From contig CM061227.1 in assembly GCA_030844895.1 (NCBI GenBank), positions 110,414,238-110,478,237 of the forward strand: a DNA stretch of 64,000 nucleotides, in the 5' to 3' direction. Source of the stretch: Ambrosia x helenae (lineage: Eukaryota > Streptophyta > Magnoliopsida > Asterales > Asteraceae). Positions 33,589 to 44,985 of the stretch are shown in pieces (within the stretch, counting starts at the first letter, position 1; each line of letters starts with the position of its first letter). The notes below the pieces were generated by a model, which did no database searches, was not told where the DNA came from, and was given only the letters and a program-made list of their open reading frames with translations. Both the position numbers and the translations under genes were made by a program.

Positions 33589-36064
33589 TACAACATAGAA
33601 CCATATTAATCCTAAGCCCAATCTAGACTTGGCCCCAACACCCAAGCACCTTCTCCCTTTGTCCTTGTTACCAACCGGCCCAGAACCAGGCCCACACGTC
33701 TGGCCCATTCTTTTCCCTTTAAATCTGTTTAAAAACAAAAAAATGATCCTCCCTGGGATCGAACCTGTGCACCTGACCGGCCAAACCTCAACAACCACCA
33801 AGCGCCTAAACCAATTGAGCTACACATGACTTTTGATTAAATCCCAATCCCAATTATATTTAAACCCATCTAGGCTGACCATCTCCTTCCTCCTAATCTG
33901 CTGTGTTACGCGATGTAGGACAGGAAAAAGGGAAGTCAACAGCAATCATGGTAATCAACTGATTTGGATTCGTGATTGTTTCGTGATTATTATACGCGTT
34001 TAATCACCCAGTCAAATCATTCTTTAATTAGGACTAATCACGCGTAAATAATTAAATGGGTCAAAACTTGCCAAATCGATCACCAAGCTATCTCACTATA
34101 AATTGAACATCAAACAACATTCTAACATCGCCGAACATCTCTTCTCTATCTCCAATTTCTCTGAAAATTCTCTGTTCAACGGTTTTTGTTCGTATTTTGA
34201 CATCGAGGGTTGACTTACCGTTCGTGTACAATTAAACACTGTAAGTCTAATGTTGTTTATGGGATATGTTGATCGGCCTACACAAAGTATTAACCCCATG
34301 ATTGATCGGGTTAATACTGTGTGGATTGATCAATTGAATTTGTTAGGGCTCGTGGTTTGAATTTTGGGGATAATCACGATTTAACATACTGTATTTGTTT
34401 TAAAAACAAACGAGAATAAACACAACCACTGGTCTAGACCAAGTGGTTGTGTCTATTGCTGTGTACCTAAGCCACTCGGGTTTGAGTCCCGGCAGTGGCG
34501 TGATTCTTTTTTTTTTCAGTTTTAAAACAAAGAACAATTATATATAATGCATATAATGTATTAAATTCATTTTTAATTATAAAAACCTTTTTATAAATTC
34601 TAAAAAAATTATTTTTAGCAAAACTGATGTCAAAGCTTTATTTACAATTTTTAGTTTTCTGAAATTTATTTATTTAATATTTATAATAAATAAATCAAGT
34701 TTATTCTATTTTATTTATAAAATTCAATAAAAATATCTAAACGATTTTATAAAATTCCACAAAAATTATCCTAAACTTGTATAACAATATACATTTCAGA
34801 AATAATTTTTATTTCTGAAAAACCATTTGTTTAATATTTTTAATCAATTTTTGTTAGTTTTAATCATAAATAATTCATAATAAATTCATTTTACAATATT
34901 TTTGCACCAAAATTTTATACAAATTATTTCTGATCATTTAAAACAGGAATGTAATTTTTAAACTAATAATTCTTTAATTTTAGTATTTTTGAATATTAAA
35001 GTTAAGTTTTGACAATTTGTAATAAATAGATTTAATAATCTATTTTAAAGAAAATAATTTTATAAAAATTATTTTCATACTAAAGACTTTATTTTGTGAC
35101 CATCTTCAATTTGATATTACAAAAAGACCTTTGATTTTTTTATTTGCCAAATTTCTTTTACTTATTAAAAGTTTAATCTATTAATCAAACAAATACTTAT
35201 CCCCAAATTCGAAGCCCTAGAAATACATGTATCCTAGAGTTATTTCACTTACACATTATCAATTACTTTAGGTTAATCATTTGGGAGTAATCTCAATTCA
35301 TATTTCGTTGTCCAAGTCTAATTTCAAGTTATTACGTGAACTGTGAGTATTCCTACCCCTTTTTGCCTTTATACATTTTTGGGGTGTTACATGTACACTA
35401 TTACAATTTCAAATACAAGTTTACATTTTCAAAATACAATTCTAGTACTATGTGCAATTGCTTACAACGTGCTTTATGCTTAGACAATACATGTGGATTA
35501 CATTTGTACTTAGTGAAATCATTAACATGGTACAAGCCGACCTTAACATTGGATAGCGCTATTTGGATTGACAACCCGCCTAGATTGATTCTCCCCCTTT
35601 TTCATCGGAGAATCCGTGGCCATTGTTAAGCTTTTATCCATTTATTGGATAAGTACACTACAGTTCATACAGTACATTATACAGTCACAGGGTTGATTTC
35701 GCTCATTTGTATGATACATAGTTTACATATTTGCACTGTAGCTTGCACTTGAATTGTATAACTTTTGACCTACTATATATATATCAAAACTAGGAATGCT
35801 CACCAACATTTCATATGTTGACCAAACCTATTTTTGTACATGTTTCAGGTGCAGTTTGATCTAGTGCTTTAGCAAGAGACATTTAGTGTTTTATTTCAAT
35901 TCAGTCATTTCAATATTTACATTTCATTTAGACAATGTAATTTCCATTTCCATGTAAGACAATTCTGGATTATTCAATAATATTTACATTTTAGTACCAT
36001 GAGCTTTTGAACAATCGTCACTACGTGGCACCTCGATGATTCCGCCATCGGTTGGGGTGTTACA
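33405..36064 (+). repeat. E3 right LTR
   Basis: Near-identical copy of 28161-30821, ending GGGGTGTTACA at 36064. Confidence 0.92.
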
Positions 36065-36184
36065 TTTAAAGATCGTCATGGCTTTATTATAATAACTTTT
36101 TAAAAAAAAAATCAAAACTGATATAATAATTTGAAAGTGGAAGTGTTATGTAATATACTCACACAGACCCATTTAGCATGTATT

Positions 36185-37025
36185 TTAAGACAGTATATGA
36201 ACATACCTCATAAGGTGATGAACTGATGATGTGAAGAAATGTTTAATATCTTTGATATGTTACCAAAACACTTGACACAATTCTGTTTCAAACTGTTGAA
36301 TACTTGAATCGACCCATTATCATGTAATCGAGCAACAGTAACCAAGAAAGTTCTGAAGAGTTCACATAAGAGTTCATCTAGGTCCCCTCCATGGTCAATG
36401 AGTAGAACACAAATTTCATCCCTCATAACTAAACAATATAAAAGGTCGTTATAACTACGTATCTTATCAAGCGGAAAAATAACTAAATATTTACACTAAC
36501 ACTACTTATTTATTATAAAGATCAGGTAGAAAATACACATAATTAATATAGAATCAAGTATCCATAAATCCATTACTTAAATGTGATTATGTTACAACAA
36601 CTAGTAGTTTTTTTGCGTGTGTTTACGGAACCTAACAATCAATATAAACAATCAAAACCCTCTTTGCGATATGCAAACCGATCGCGCCCCGGTGTACCAT
36701 GATCCCATTCCATTAACAAACTGAAGCATACCCAATACTAGATAAAGAAACATCTCTTCAAGTTAATGGTCTAATTCAAAACTACAACAGACACCAGACC
36801 CTATAAACTGTAGTAAATGAAGCTTGATTGACATTAATAAGTGCAAAAAAGAAAGCTTTATTCTAGTAGTTCTAAAAGGGTATTACCTATAGGAGGGAGG
36901 GACACATCAAGAAGCATAGTATCAGCAACAGCTGCAGAATCTTTGAAAAAGGACGAAACTTGATAACAACCCCTCACCCATTTTTTAATCTGGTCTCCAA
37001 GATCGGGTAGATCGCTGGAATTCAT
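36185..37025 (-). pseudogene. FUT pseudogene Z, 5' part with exon 1
   Basis: 36185-36430 corresponds to the intact FUT coding region around 62830-63015; the block ending GGTCAATGAGTAGAACACA matches the VLLVDRG region. Then follows an intron-like stretch. 36887-37025 is an exon-1-like piece: ATG at 37025-37023, 46 codons plus one base, ending ...SLPP-I-G at a GT donor. Its splice phase (one base left over) is the same as in the intact gene. No hydrophobic membrane segment is seen, so exon 1 appears shortened by a deletion. The body is frameshifted and cannot make an enzyme. Confidence 0.78.
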
Positions 37026-37080
37026 GTTTAGAGATTGTTGGTGATTTGTGGGTTAAGTTAGGTTTGATTGTTTGAACTCG

Positions 37081-37432
37081 AGGGTGTTTCGGATTGAGTT
37101 TAGAAATGCAAAAGTGCGGTTTTTGAAAAAGAGTCTTAAAAAAATGTTTGATTTAGTTTTTGGGACGAGAAACGTAAAAAAGCTAATAGATTGTTTTTTA
37201 AGTGTTTCGCTTAACTTATTGTGAATATTGGTTTTATGCGTGGTATATTTGTAATTTTTTTCCAAAAGCCAAAAGCCAGGATTTCTAACTTCTCAAAAAC
37301 AGCTTTTCCACCATTAAAAGCCAAAAGTCAAAAACAGTTTTTCCACACAAACAAACAGTTTATTGACCTATTAGCTTCTTGAAAAAGCCAATAAGTCAAT
37401 AAGTTGTTTTGAAACTCAATCCCAAACACCCT
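37081..37432. mobile_element. MITE with AGGGTGTTTGGGATTGA termini (copy 1)
   Basis: Inverted ends AGGGTGTTTCGGATTGAGTT and AAACTCAATCCCAAACACCC. The inner part is rich in CCAAAAGCCAAAAGCC, and no convincing target duplication is seen. Same family as 38349-38718. Confidence 0.75.
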
Positions 37433-38348
37433 TCATGTAATTTAGGTTTCAAATCGGAGAGACGAGATGTAATACATTTACATAAAAAAGTGGCCGTAAA
37501 CAACAAACGTTGGGTTATTTATATCGGGCCTAAAGCCTTATGCAGGATTGGGCCGCCTCTTAAAAACACCACTAGGATTTCTTTCACCAACTATAAAAGA
37601 GACAGTGTCAAGGTACTTTTAATATCGCATTTCTGTGACAACTGGCAAAATTCGGTCAACCTTTGACTACATCTTAATCACGTTACCTATATGCTTAGCA
37701 TATATTAAAGTTGATTTTGATTAAGTTAAGTTGTTACAAGTCCAACGATGTCTTTCTTAGAGTTCGTGGAAGTCTTGATGTTCTAAAGAAAGACTGTGCA
37801 TTTTAACGCCAATGAACTGACATCAGTAAGAATATGTCAGATTGGACAAACATAGAGTTATTACATGTAAATACGACACATATTTTCTGGTGAAGCAATC
37901 GGATATGGAATCGGCCTGGAGAACGGATTAAAACGTAGCGTTTTGGAGAACACGGAAAGTAACTGATAGGAGAGTCGGACATCGAAATGCGTGGTTTTAA
38001 CCGCATTTATGCTTTCGGATTTATTATTTATTATAAATAATGATATTTATTAAGTATCGAAAGCTATTAGATCATTTAGACGAAGGAAACAGTAACCGGT
38101 CGAGTTAACGCGATTCTAACGGGTGCTTTGAAAGAACACGTAGGATGCCAAAAATAATTATATTTTTGCTCGGTTTAGCTATATCTTAGATTTTGAACTA
38201 AAACCGACTAATTTTTATAATTAATCATCAAGCCTAGAATAAAACCGAGATGTTTCATGTTATAATAGGTTCGATACATGGTGTGTACCTACCTAACTTT
38301 AAACCCTTCTCCTTCTTTCGTCCTAATTCTTATCAGCCAAACATAAAG

Positions 38349-38718
38349 AGGGTGTTTGGGATTGAAAAGCCAATAAGTCAATAAGCTGTTTGTGTAACCC
38401 AAAAGCACTTTCTGTTTTGACTTTTGGCTTTTAAGGGTGAAAAAGCTGTTTTTGAAAAGTTAGAAATCCTGGCTTTTGGCTTTTGGCTTTTGACTTTTGG
38501 AAAAAAAAATTACAAATTTACCACCCATATAACCAATATTCACAGTAAGTTAAGCGAAACACTTAAAAAAAACAACAATTTATTGACTTTTTGACGTTTC
38601 TCATTTCAAAAGCTAATCCAAACACTTTTTTTAAAACTCCTTTTCAAAAAGTCATAAGCCAATAAGCACTTTTGACCAAAAGCACTTTTGCATCTCCAAA
38701 CTCAATCCCAAACACCCT
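38349..38718. mobile_element. MITE with AGGGTGTTTGGGATTGA termini (copy 2)
   Basis: Inverted ends AGGGTGTTTGGGATTG and CAATCCCAAACACCCT with 5-bp direct repeats TAAAG (38344-38348, 38719-38723). Same CCAAAAGCC-rich interior as copy 1, in opposite orientation. Confidence 0.82.
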
Positions 38719-39553
38719 TAAAGAAAACCCTAAATTCCTCTCAACTCTCTCTCTCACTCTCTCTCTCTCTCTCTGGTCAAGAATCGATCGGCCACCACCC
38801 ACCTTATGGTGGTGGCGGTGCATGGTACTAAGTTCGAAATGGGCTGTGGTGGTTAAGTGGGGCGATTCAAGGCCATGGTTGAAGCTGTGGAGGTGGGTCT
38901 TGGCGGCGGAGGAGGTGGTAGATGGAGGCTGTGGTGATTGTAGTTAGGAAGAGGGCAGAAGCTGAGGGCGGCGGTACAGGAGTCCGATTGGGGCTGCATG
39001 TTGATGGTTCGAGTGGTAGTTTGGTCCGATTATGGTCATGGTTGTTAGTGGTGTTTTGGTTCAGTTATGGTTGTGGTTGTTGAGGTGATGGCGGCGCAGA
39101 GGTGGAGCTCCGAGGTGGTGGTGGTTTTGCTTGCATGTAGCAGATAAGATGATGTTCGGGTCTGACTGAGTACTCGGGTCTGGTTCGGGCCGATAGTACA
39201 GCAGCTCGGTTCGGGTCTCGAGTCGGGTTCGGGTCCCGGTGCATGGTTTAGAAGACGGGTCAGTTTTGGAGATCGAGGCGCGGTTAGAAGCTGTTTTCGG
39301 GGTCAGACCTGGTATGAGTTCGTTTTGGTGGGTCTCAGGTTATGTTGGTTCAACCCGAGTCAGAACTGGTTGAGTTTTGGGTTCGTTTTGGGTCTTGGTT
39401 CGGATTCGGTCAGATCTGGTCAGCGATAGACGCATGTATATAATACGGTATAATATTTCGAATTGTTATATATATATATATATATAAGTGCGTATATAGA
39501 TTATAGATACAAAATGGTTGCGACTCGCGAAACGGACCGACGATATTATTTAA

Positions 39554-40914
39554 TAGAGAAAATTGCTCGAATAGTCCCTGTGGTTTGCACAATTTTCACC
39601 TATAGTCCCCAAGTTTTTAAAATTATAGGTATAGTCCTCAACTTTTGGTGTTTCTTAACTCGGATAGTCCCTGGAGTGGCTGTGAAATTACTAAATTACC
39701 CTTTTGATGGATGGAGGTTAAATAATCCAGTTAAGTGGGTGTGAAATTACTAAACTACCCTTGTTATTAAAAAATAAAAAAGGAATTAATATGGGACCCA
39801 CCCACTTCATCTTCCCCAACCCATCACCTCCACAAACCACCATCACCACCACCACCCATCTCCACTTTCACCACCATCTCACCTAACCCCTTTCCCCATA
39901 TAAAAATCCCAAACCACCCTTCCCTTCTACCTGTTCACATACGCACCTACCACCCTTCACCCCAAAAGACTTAGAAAGTTAGAAAGAGAAAGTGACGAGA
40001 AGCAACAAAGGAAGAGAGAGCATACGAGAGAGCTGAGAAAGAAAGAGAGAGCAGAGAAGAGAGGAGAGGAAGCAGAGAGAAAGAAAGCTGACAGAGAGAG
40101 CAGGGGAGAAACTCTCTAATTACAAACAAAGATTATGCTTACACGTTACTTATAATTATTGTACAAATTCCAAAATAATTAAACGTATTTTTCATGTGAT
40201 TGGGATTGATTGGGTGTGGGTTTAATAACCGGAACGATTGGGTTCTAATCGGAAGAAGGTGAGTGGTGTTTGGAAATGGATGATCGATGGTTGGAGATGC
40301 GATGTCATTTCTGTAACCATGGTGGGTGTTGGGTTATCGGAACAGAAAGGAAAGGACAGAGGGATAGATGTGTCGTCGGAATAGATGAGGGGTTACTGGT
40401 CTGATGGTTAGTCGGAGGGCAGAGGGATAGATGAGGGGTTACAGGTCTGATGGTTAGTCATCGGAATAGATGTGTCGGTGGAGTGTTGATTGGAGGGAAG
40501 GAAAGGACACAGGGACAAAGGGTTAGGTTGTCGGCCGTTGGCTTCCGGTCATCGGAGTCAGAGGTGCTGACTGTTGGAGTGGTAGTGGTGGTGGTGGTGA
40601 AAGTGGAGATGGGTGGTGGTGGTGATGGTGGTTTGTGGAGGTGATGGGTTGGGGAAGATGAAGTGGGTGGGTCCCATATTAATTCCTTTTTTATTTTTTA
40701 ATAACAAGGGTAGTTTAGTAATTTCACACCCACTTAACTGGATTATTTAACCTCCATCCATCAAAAGGGTAATTTAGTAATTTCACAGCTACTCCAGGGA
40801 CTATCCGAGTTAAGAAACACCAAAAGTTGAGGACTATACTTGTAATTTTAAAAATTTGGGGACTATAGGTGAAAATTGTGCAAACCACAGGGACTATTCG
40901 AGCAATTTTCTCTA
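39554..40914. mobile_element. large foldback element, TAGAGAA family
   Basis: Two arms of about 325 bp (39554-39880 and 40588-40914) in inverted orientation with termini TAGAGAAAATTGCTCGAATA. The TSD TTTAA lies at 39549-39553 and 40915-40919. The centre (39880-40588) is unique. It holds a TATA-like CCCATATAAAAATCCC (39895-39910) and a purine-only-like GA stretch (39965-40112). Confidence 0.88.
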
Positions 40915-40934
40915 TTTAATAAATACACAAGACA

Positions 40935-42241
40935 TTTTTTCTAAGAAGGGTGAGAAGGATTGTGATCTATTGATCATATATTTGAAGGGTTGAGATTAGT
41001 TTGTTTGAAAAAAAAAACTAAATAATAAATTAGAAGAAGGACATAAAAGGAAAACCATATTTATTGACGTTCTCTTTCCACATGCAATGCACATGTCAAT
41101 TCCCCCTATCATTTTAAAACGTCTATAACTTTTTCATACGATATTTTTTTTTTCATAAAAATTTCACCATATTAACGAGTGTTTTTTTTATCTTTATTAT
41201 AAGTACCACATTGCTACATTAAAAGTGAAAAAAATTCGTGTTAAATGGATTTTATTCTTCGTTGTGTCTTCTGCTCGTTCATTTTGTTATAGTATGCACG
41301 TGTGCTTTATAAATATGTTATTTTTGTTTTTTTAGTCTACACATGATTTAACTTTGTCCATTGTGTTTTTAGTATGCTTTTCAATTTGTTTTACTACACA
41401 AATGAGTTTTGTATTTAGGTGTACATTATGTTTTATTATGTTGTTCATTGTGTTTAAGTCTATTATTCATTGTGTTTTATTCTTTTGTTCATTGTGTCTT
41501 TAGTATGTCGTCCATTGTGTTTTATTAGACTCTTCATTGTGTTTTATACTCTATTCATTTCATATTTAATTGATACTCATTGTGTTTTACATTATCTCCA
41601 TTGTGTTTTACGCAACTGGGTTTTCAACTTTTTTTTTTCAAAAGTATTCATTGTGTTTTAATCTTCTTTTCATTGTGTCCTTATTATGTCGTCCGTTATG
41701 TTTTACACAATTGGGTTTTTGATTTTTTTTTTTCAAAAGTATTCATTGTGTTTTTGTTTTCTGTTCATTGTGTCTTTAGTATGTCATCCGTTGTGTCTTA
41801 CGCAACTGGGTTTTCAACTTTTTTTTTCAAAAGTATTCATTGTGTTTTAGTCTTCTATTCATTGTGTCTTTAGTATGTCGTCCATTGTGTTTTACTAGAC
41901 TCTTGATGATATTTTATACCCTATATTTAATTGGTGTCCATTGTGTTTTACACTCCATTGTGTCTTACGCAAGTGGGTTTTTGAATTTTTTTTTCAAAAG
42001 TATAACAATATGTTACTCATTTTAAAGATAAAAAGACACAATTTTATGGTATAATTTTTTTTTTTTTTTTTAAAAGATGATGTATAAAAAAGTTACGGAC
42101 ATTTAAAAATGAAGGTGGAAATGTCATGTGACTTGCATGTGTATATTTTTTTTTGACAAAATTACCCCTCCCACTTGTTTAATTGTTTGGACACATTTCA
42201 TTTTCTAGTGGCTTATCATCCTTCTCATTTTTTTTAGCCTT
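40935..42241. mobile_element. probable TIR element with internal CATTGTGTTTTA array
   Basis: Imperfect inverted ends CTAAGAAGGGTGAGAAGGAT (40941) and ATCCTTCTCATTTTTTTTAG (42218-42237), 16 of 20 positions agreeing. No target duplication is found. It has no coding capacity; frames within are low-complexity F/L/V-rich translations of the repeat. Confidence 0.5.
41440..42010 (+). repeat. nested tandem repeat, CATTGTGTTTTA in units of about 125 bp
   Basis: The short motif TTCATTGTGTYTTA recurs more than fifteen times. Groups of it form a longer unit that starts with TTTTTTTTCAAAAGTATTC and recurs about four times. Confidence 0.85.
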
Positions 42242-42593
42242 TGTAGAATAACCCAACTCATATATATATCGTTATAAGTATTTATACTAGTATAGTTTAC
42301 ATAAAGTGTCGAAATGCATAAAGTCTCGTCCATTGAAAATGCGGATAAATAGATTGGATGTCTTGTGTTTGTAAATTGATTTTGGGAAAATTGTAGACGA
42401 CTTGTGTTGTCTGGATTGTATTAAAACAGAGGAAACTCTGCCGAAATTTTATAAAATCCAGAGCACAACGAATGCAATATTGATTGGCATTTTTCTAACT
42501 TTCCAAGTATAGACAAATATAATTTATACAAAATATCACGATGTTTCAACAAAAGTATTTATAATAAGTACAAGTGAATTCCGAAAAACATTT

Positions 42594-42598
<5 letters not shown>

Positions 42599-42649
<51 letters not shown>
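42599..42649 (+). repeat. (CA)n(TA)n microsatellite
   Basis: About 18 CA units followed by about six TA units. Confidence 0.95.
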
Positions 42650-43879
42650 GTTTTGCCAAGCGTCATGTATAACGAGTTTTCGAAAGGTTTTCGTAACTAA
42701 ATAATGTTTGTTATACGGATTCAAGAATTGTATTTTGCAAAGCATATTTTCCTAGAGAACTTGTTTATTATATAGTATAGCAAAGTTTGAGATAATGTTT
42801 AGAATACAAATGCTTTTAGGTGGTTGTACGGTTTGGTATCAAGGAAGATTGATAGTATTGTAAGTGTTACTCGGTCCCTTTCGTTTAAATGTTTTCGAAC
42901 GTTTTTACAATCGGGCGGATTAACATGTTTGTATGATGAGTTAGACTAGAATTGTAGAACGCTTAATGGCCTTAGGTTGGTGCCTCGGTGGGTACGTTTT
43001 ACGTGACACCCGTGTCCCTTCGGGTTGACACCATCCCTGCACTTCTTAATCATTAGCTCTTGGACTAGAGTCGTAGTTTATGTTGTAGATCTATTGGGTT
43101 GACGCCCCCTTTTTCCTTACTAGTGGAAACGATGTCTATGGGAAAAGAACGTAACCTTCAAAAAGTTCCTCTTGGACTAGAGGTCACCCTGGAAACAAAG
43201 TCATGGTTTGATTAGGAGCCTTTGGATACGTCATACTTGTTAGATTTTCGTGAGTTTGCTTATGTTTCTTCTGTCAATACGGAAATCATACACCTTTTAA
43301 GCTAGGAAATTTGTGTAATTGCTTTAAAAACTTGTAAACGGGTTAACTGTTCTTATTTTGTAAAAACATGTTTGCGTCACACGTTTTGTTTTACCATTTC
43401 CGCTTTTAAGTATATATTGTTTTCATGGGGAAGAAATCTCATTATTGAACATGATGGTTCAGTCGGTAGGTGGATTTTATGGAAGATAAGTAGGCGGCTT
43501 GGTAAAGTCGGAAGGGTAAATGGTTTTATGAAGAATAAACATAAAACCATGAACTCACCAACATTATGTTGACTTTTTAAGTATGTCTTTCAGGTTTAGA
43601 TTTTGGCAATGGCATGGTTGGAATAAGCAAATATCTTGGAACTGGAAACCCAAGAGAATTAGAAATGGTGTTCGGAGTTCAAAGAGTCTTAGGAGTATAT
43701 ATTCCGCTGCGTGGTAAAGATGCTAAGGGTTCACGACTGCCGGACGGAAAATTCGGGGTGTGACAATTTCTGTTCTAACAACGCTATTTTTGAAGGTAAT
43801 TGTCTTTTCTTGCACTTACATTTAGATGAAAGCTCTAACTAATTACATTTTTATGCTTCTTTTTGTATCTATTTCACAG

Positions 43880-44192
43880 ATGGCGAACGTGTTCCACGTA
43901 TTTATTTCATAGAATGGATTCTGGAACTTTGACGGTGAAGGGTATTCTTACACCGAAGTAAGACGTTTTGCAACAGCGCAAGGTCTCCCTTGAACTTGGA
44001 TCATGCGGGCTTTGTGGCTGCGGTGTTAATTTGCTGAATATTGCCGCAAATAGGCAATTTGAATTAATCTACATCAGATATCCAGGCGAAAGATTACAAT
44101 TTCCCGTACTTATTGAAGACGATGAATCTTTTAACCACTTCATGATATTCGTAACACAAAGGCAAGATCCTGTTGAGGTTTTTGTTGTATGA
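43880..44192 (+). pseudogene. MULE transposase N-terminal exon, left-arm copy
   Basis: Begins ATGGCGAACG directly after an acceptor CACAG; the matching donor lies near 43796. It is broken by TAG at codon 11 and by an indel near 43990. The downstream peptide (YIRYPGERLQFPVLIEDDES, then FNHFMIFV) resembles the N-terminal region of MuDR-type plant transposases, with a DDESFxxF pattern. Family assignment is by memory of the pattern only. Confidence 0.55.
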
Positions 44193-44417
44193 CTAAACGA
44201 ATGATGTTTTTATTGGATTGAATGTTGGCTAAAAACTTGTTTTTGATTATGATGATTGTATCTTGGTCTTAGGGTATGATGATTATAACCTGAGATATAA
44301 TCACCATACCTTAATACCAACATACAATCATCATAATCAAACACAAGTTTTTAGCCAACATTCAATACAATAAAAACTTCATTCGTTTAGCCATACAACA
44401 AAGACCTCAACAGGATC

Positions 44418-44702
44418 TTACCTTTGCGTTACGAATATCATGAAGTGGTTAAAAGATTCACCGTCTTCAATAACGGTAAATTGTAATCTTTCGCCTGGAG
44501 ATCTGATGTAGGTTAATTCAAATGGCCTATTTGCGGCAATATTCAGCGAATTAACTATCGCAGCCACAAAGCCCGCATAATCCAGGTTCAAGGGGAGACC
44601 TTGCGCTGTTGCAAAGCGTCTTACTCCTGTGTAAGAATACCCTTCACCGTCAAAGTTTCAGAATCCATTTCGTGAAATAAATACGTGGAACACGTTCGCC
44701 AT
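44418..44702 (-). pseudogene. MULE transposase N-terminal exon, right-arm copy
   Basis: Frame of 95 codons from ATG (44702) to TAA (44418) with a single internal TGA at codon 15, where the left arm has TGG. The peptide after it (NFDGEGYSYTGVRRFATAQG ... ERLQFTVIEDGESFNHFMIF) is otherwise open. Upstream are an intron acceptor CACAG and, at 44849-44856, TATAAAAG. Here the promoter and exon are still joined, unlike in the left arm. Confidence 0.58.
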
Positions 44703-44848
44703 CTGTGAAATAGATACAAAAAGAAACATAAAAATGTAATTAGTTAGAGCTTTCATCTAAATCTAAGTGCAAGAAAAGACAATTACTTTCAAAAATAGTG
44801 TCGTGTCGCTTGAACAGAAATGCGATAGTGAAAGTACCTTAACACTCT

Positions 44849-44856
44849 CTTTTATA
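44849..44856 (-). promoter_or_regulatory. TATA box of palindrome right arm
   Basis: TATAAAAG on the minus strand, mirrored by CTATAAAAGAG near 37590 in the left arm. It is the expected promoter position upstream of the short 5' exon. Confidence 0.55.
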
Positions 44857-44985
44857 GTTATGATAGAAACCCTAGTGGTGTTTTTAAGAGGCGGCCCAAT
44901 CCTGCATAAGGCTTTAGGCCCGATATAAATAACCCAACGTTTGTTGTTTTCGGCTATTTTTTTATGTAAGTGTATTACATGAAGA

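Larger units (their letters stand above)
28161..36064 (+). mobile_element. LARD-like non-coding LTR retrotransposon E3
   Basis: The TSD TTTAA (28156-28160, 36065-36069) flanks TGTGACATCC...GGGGTGTTACA. LTRs 28161-30821 and 33405-36064 (2.66 kb each) enclose a 2.58-kb internal region with full PBS and polypurine tract but no recognisable gag or pol. The family is related to E2: same ends, U5 block, 3' block and module order, with diverged middle parts. LTR copies differ by few substitutions, for example GAGCGACAC versus GAGCTACAC. It splits FUT pseudogene Z. Confidence 0.93.
37634..43765 (+). mobile_element. very long solo LTR (or deleted element) with nested transposons
   Basis: TSD ATTTC (37629-37633, 43766-43770), ends TGTGACAACT...GGGGTGTGACA. 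Subtracting the MITE at 38349-38718 and the foldback at 39554-40914 leaves about 4.4 kb, less if the repeat-rich block at 40940-42240 is also an insertion. It resembles the E1 LTR in GACGACTTGTGTTGTCTGG (42396; also 13243 and 18941), in the AACAGAGGAAACTCTGCC that follows, and in the U5 block (43088-43106). No PBS, polypurine tract or coding region is present. Confidence 0.85.
37433..44985. mobile_element. large palindrome derived from a MULE 5' end (Mu killer-like layout)
   Basis: The left arm is 37433-37633 continued at 43771-44255, and the right arm is about 44290-44985 in inverted orientation. Arms share CCTAAAGCCTTATGCAGGAT, a TATA box (CTATAAAAGAG), a GT-AG intron and the start of a transposase-like exon. 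The centre is GGTATGATGATTATA / TATAATCACCATACC around 44290. The solo LTR 37634-43765 has inserted into the left arm. Outside copies for comparison are lacking, so the outer borders are approximate. Confidence 0.75.

Noticed and set aside
37081..37432. MITE copy 1 and palindrome as a single element
   Set aside because: The MITE has its own inverted ends and a relative at 38349-38718; the palindrome arms begin only after its end.
41580..41873. F/L/V-rich 97-codon frame
   Set aside because: Product of the CATTGTGTTTTA repeat, not a protein.
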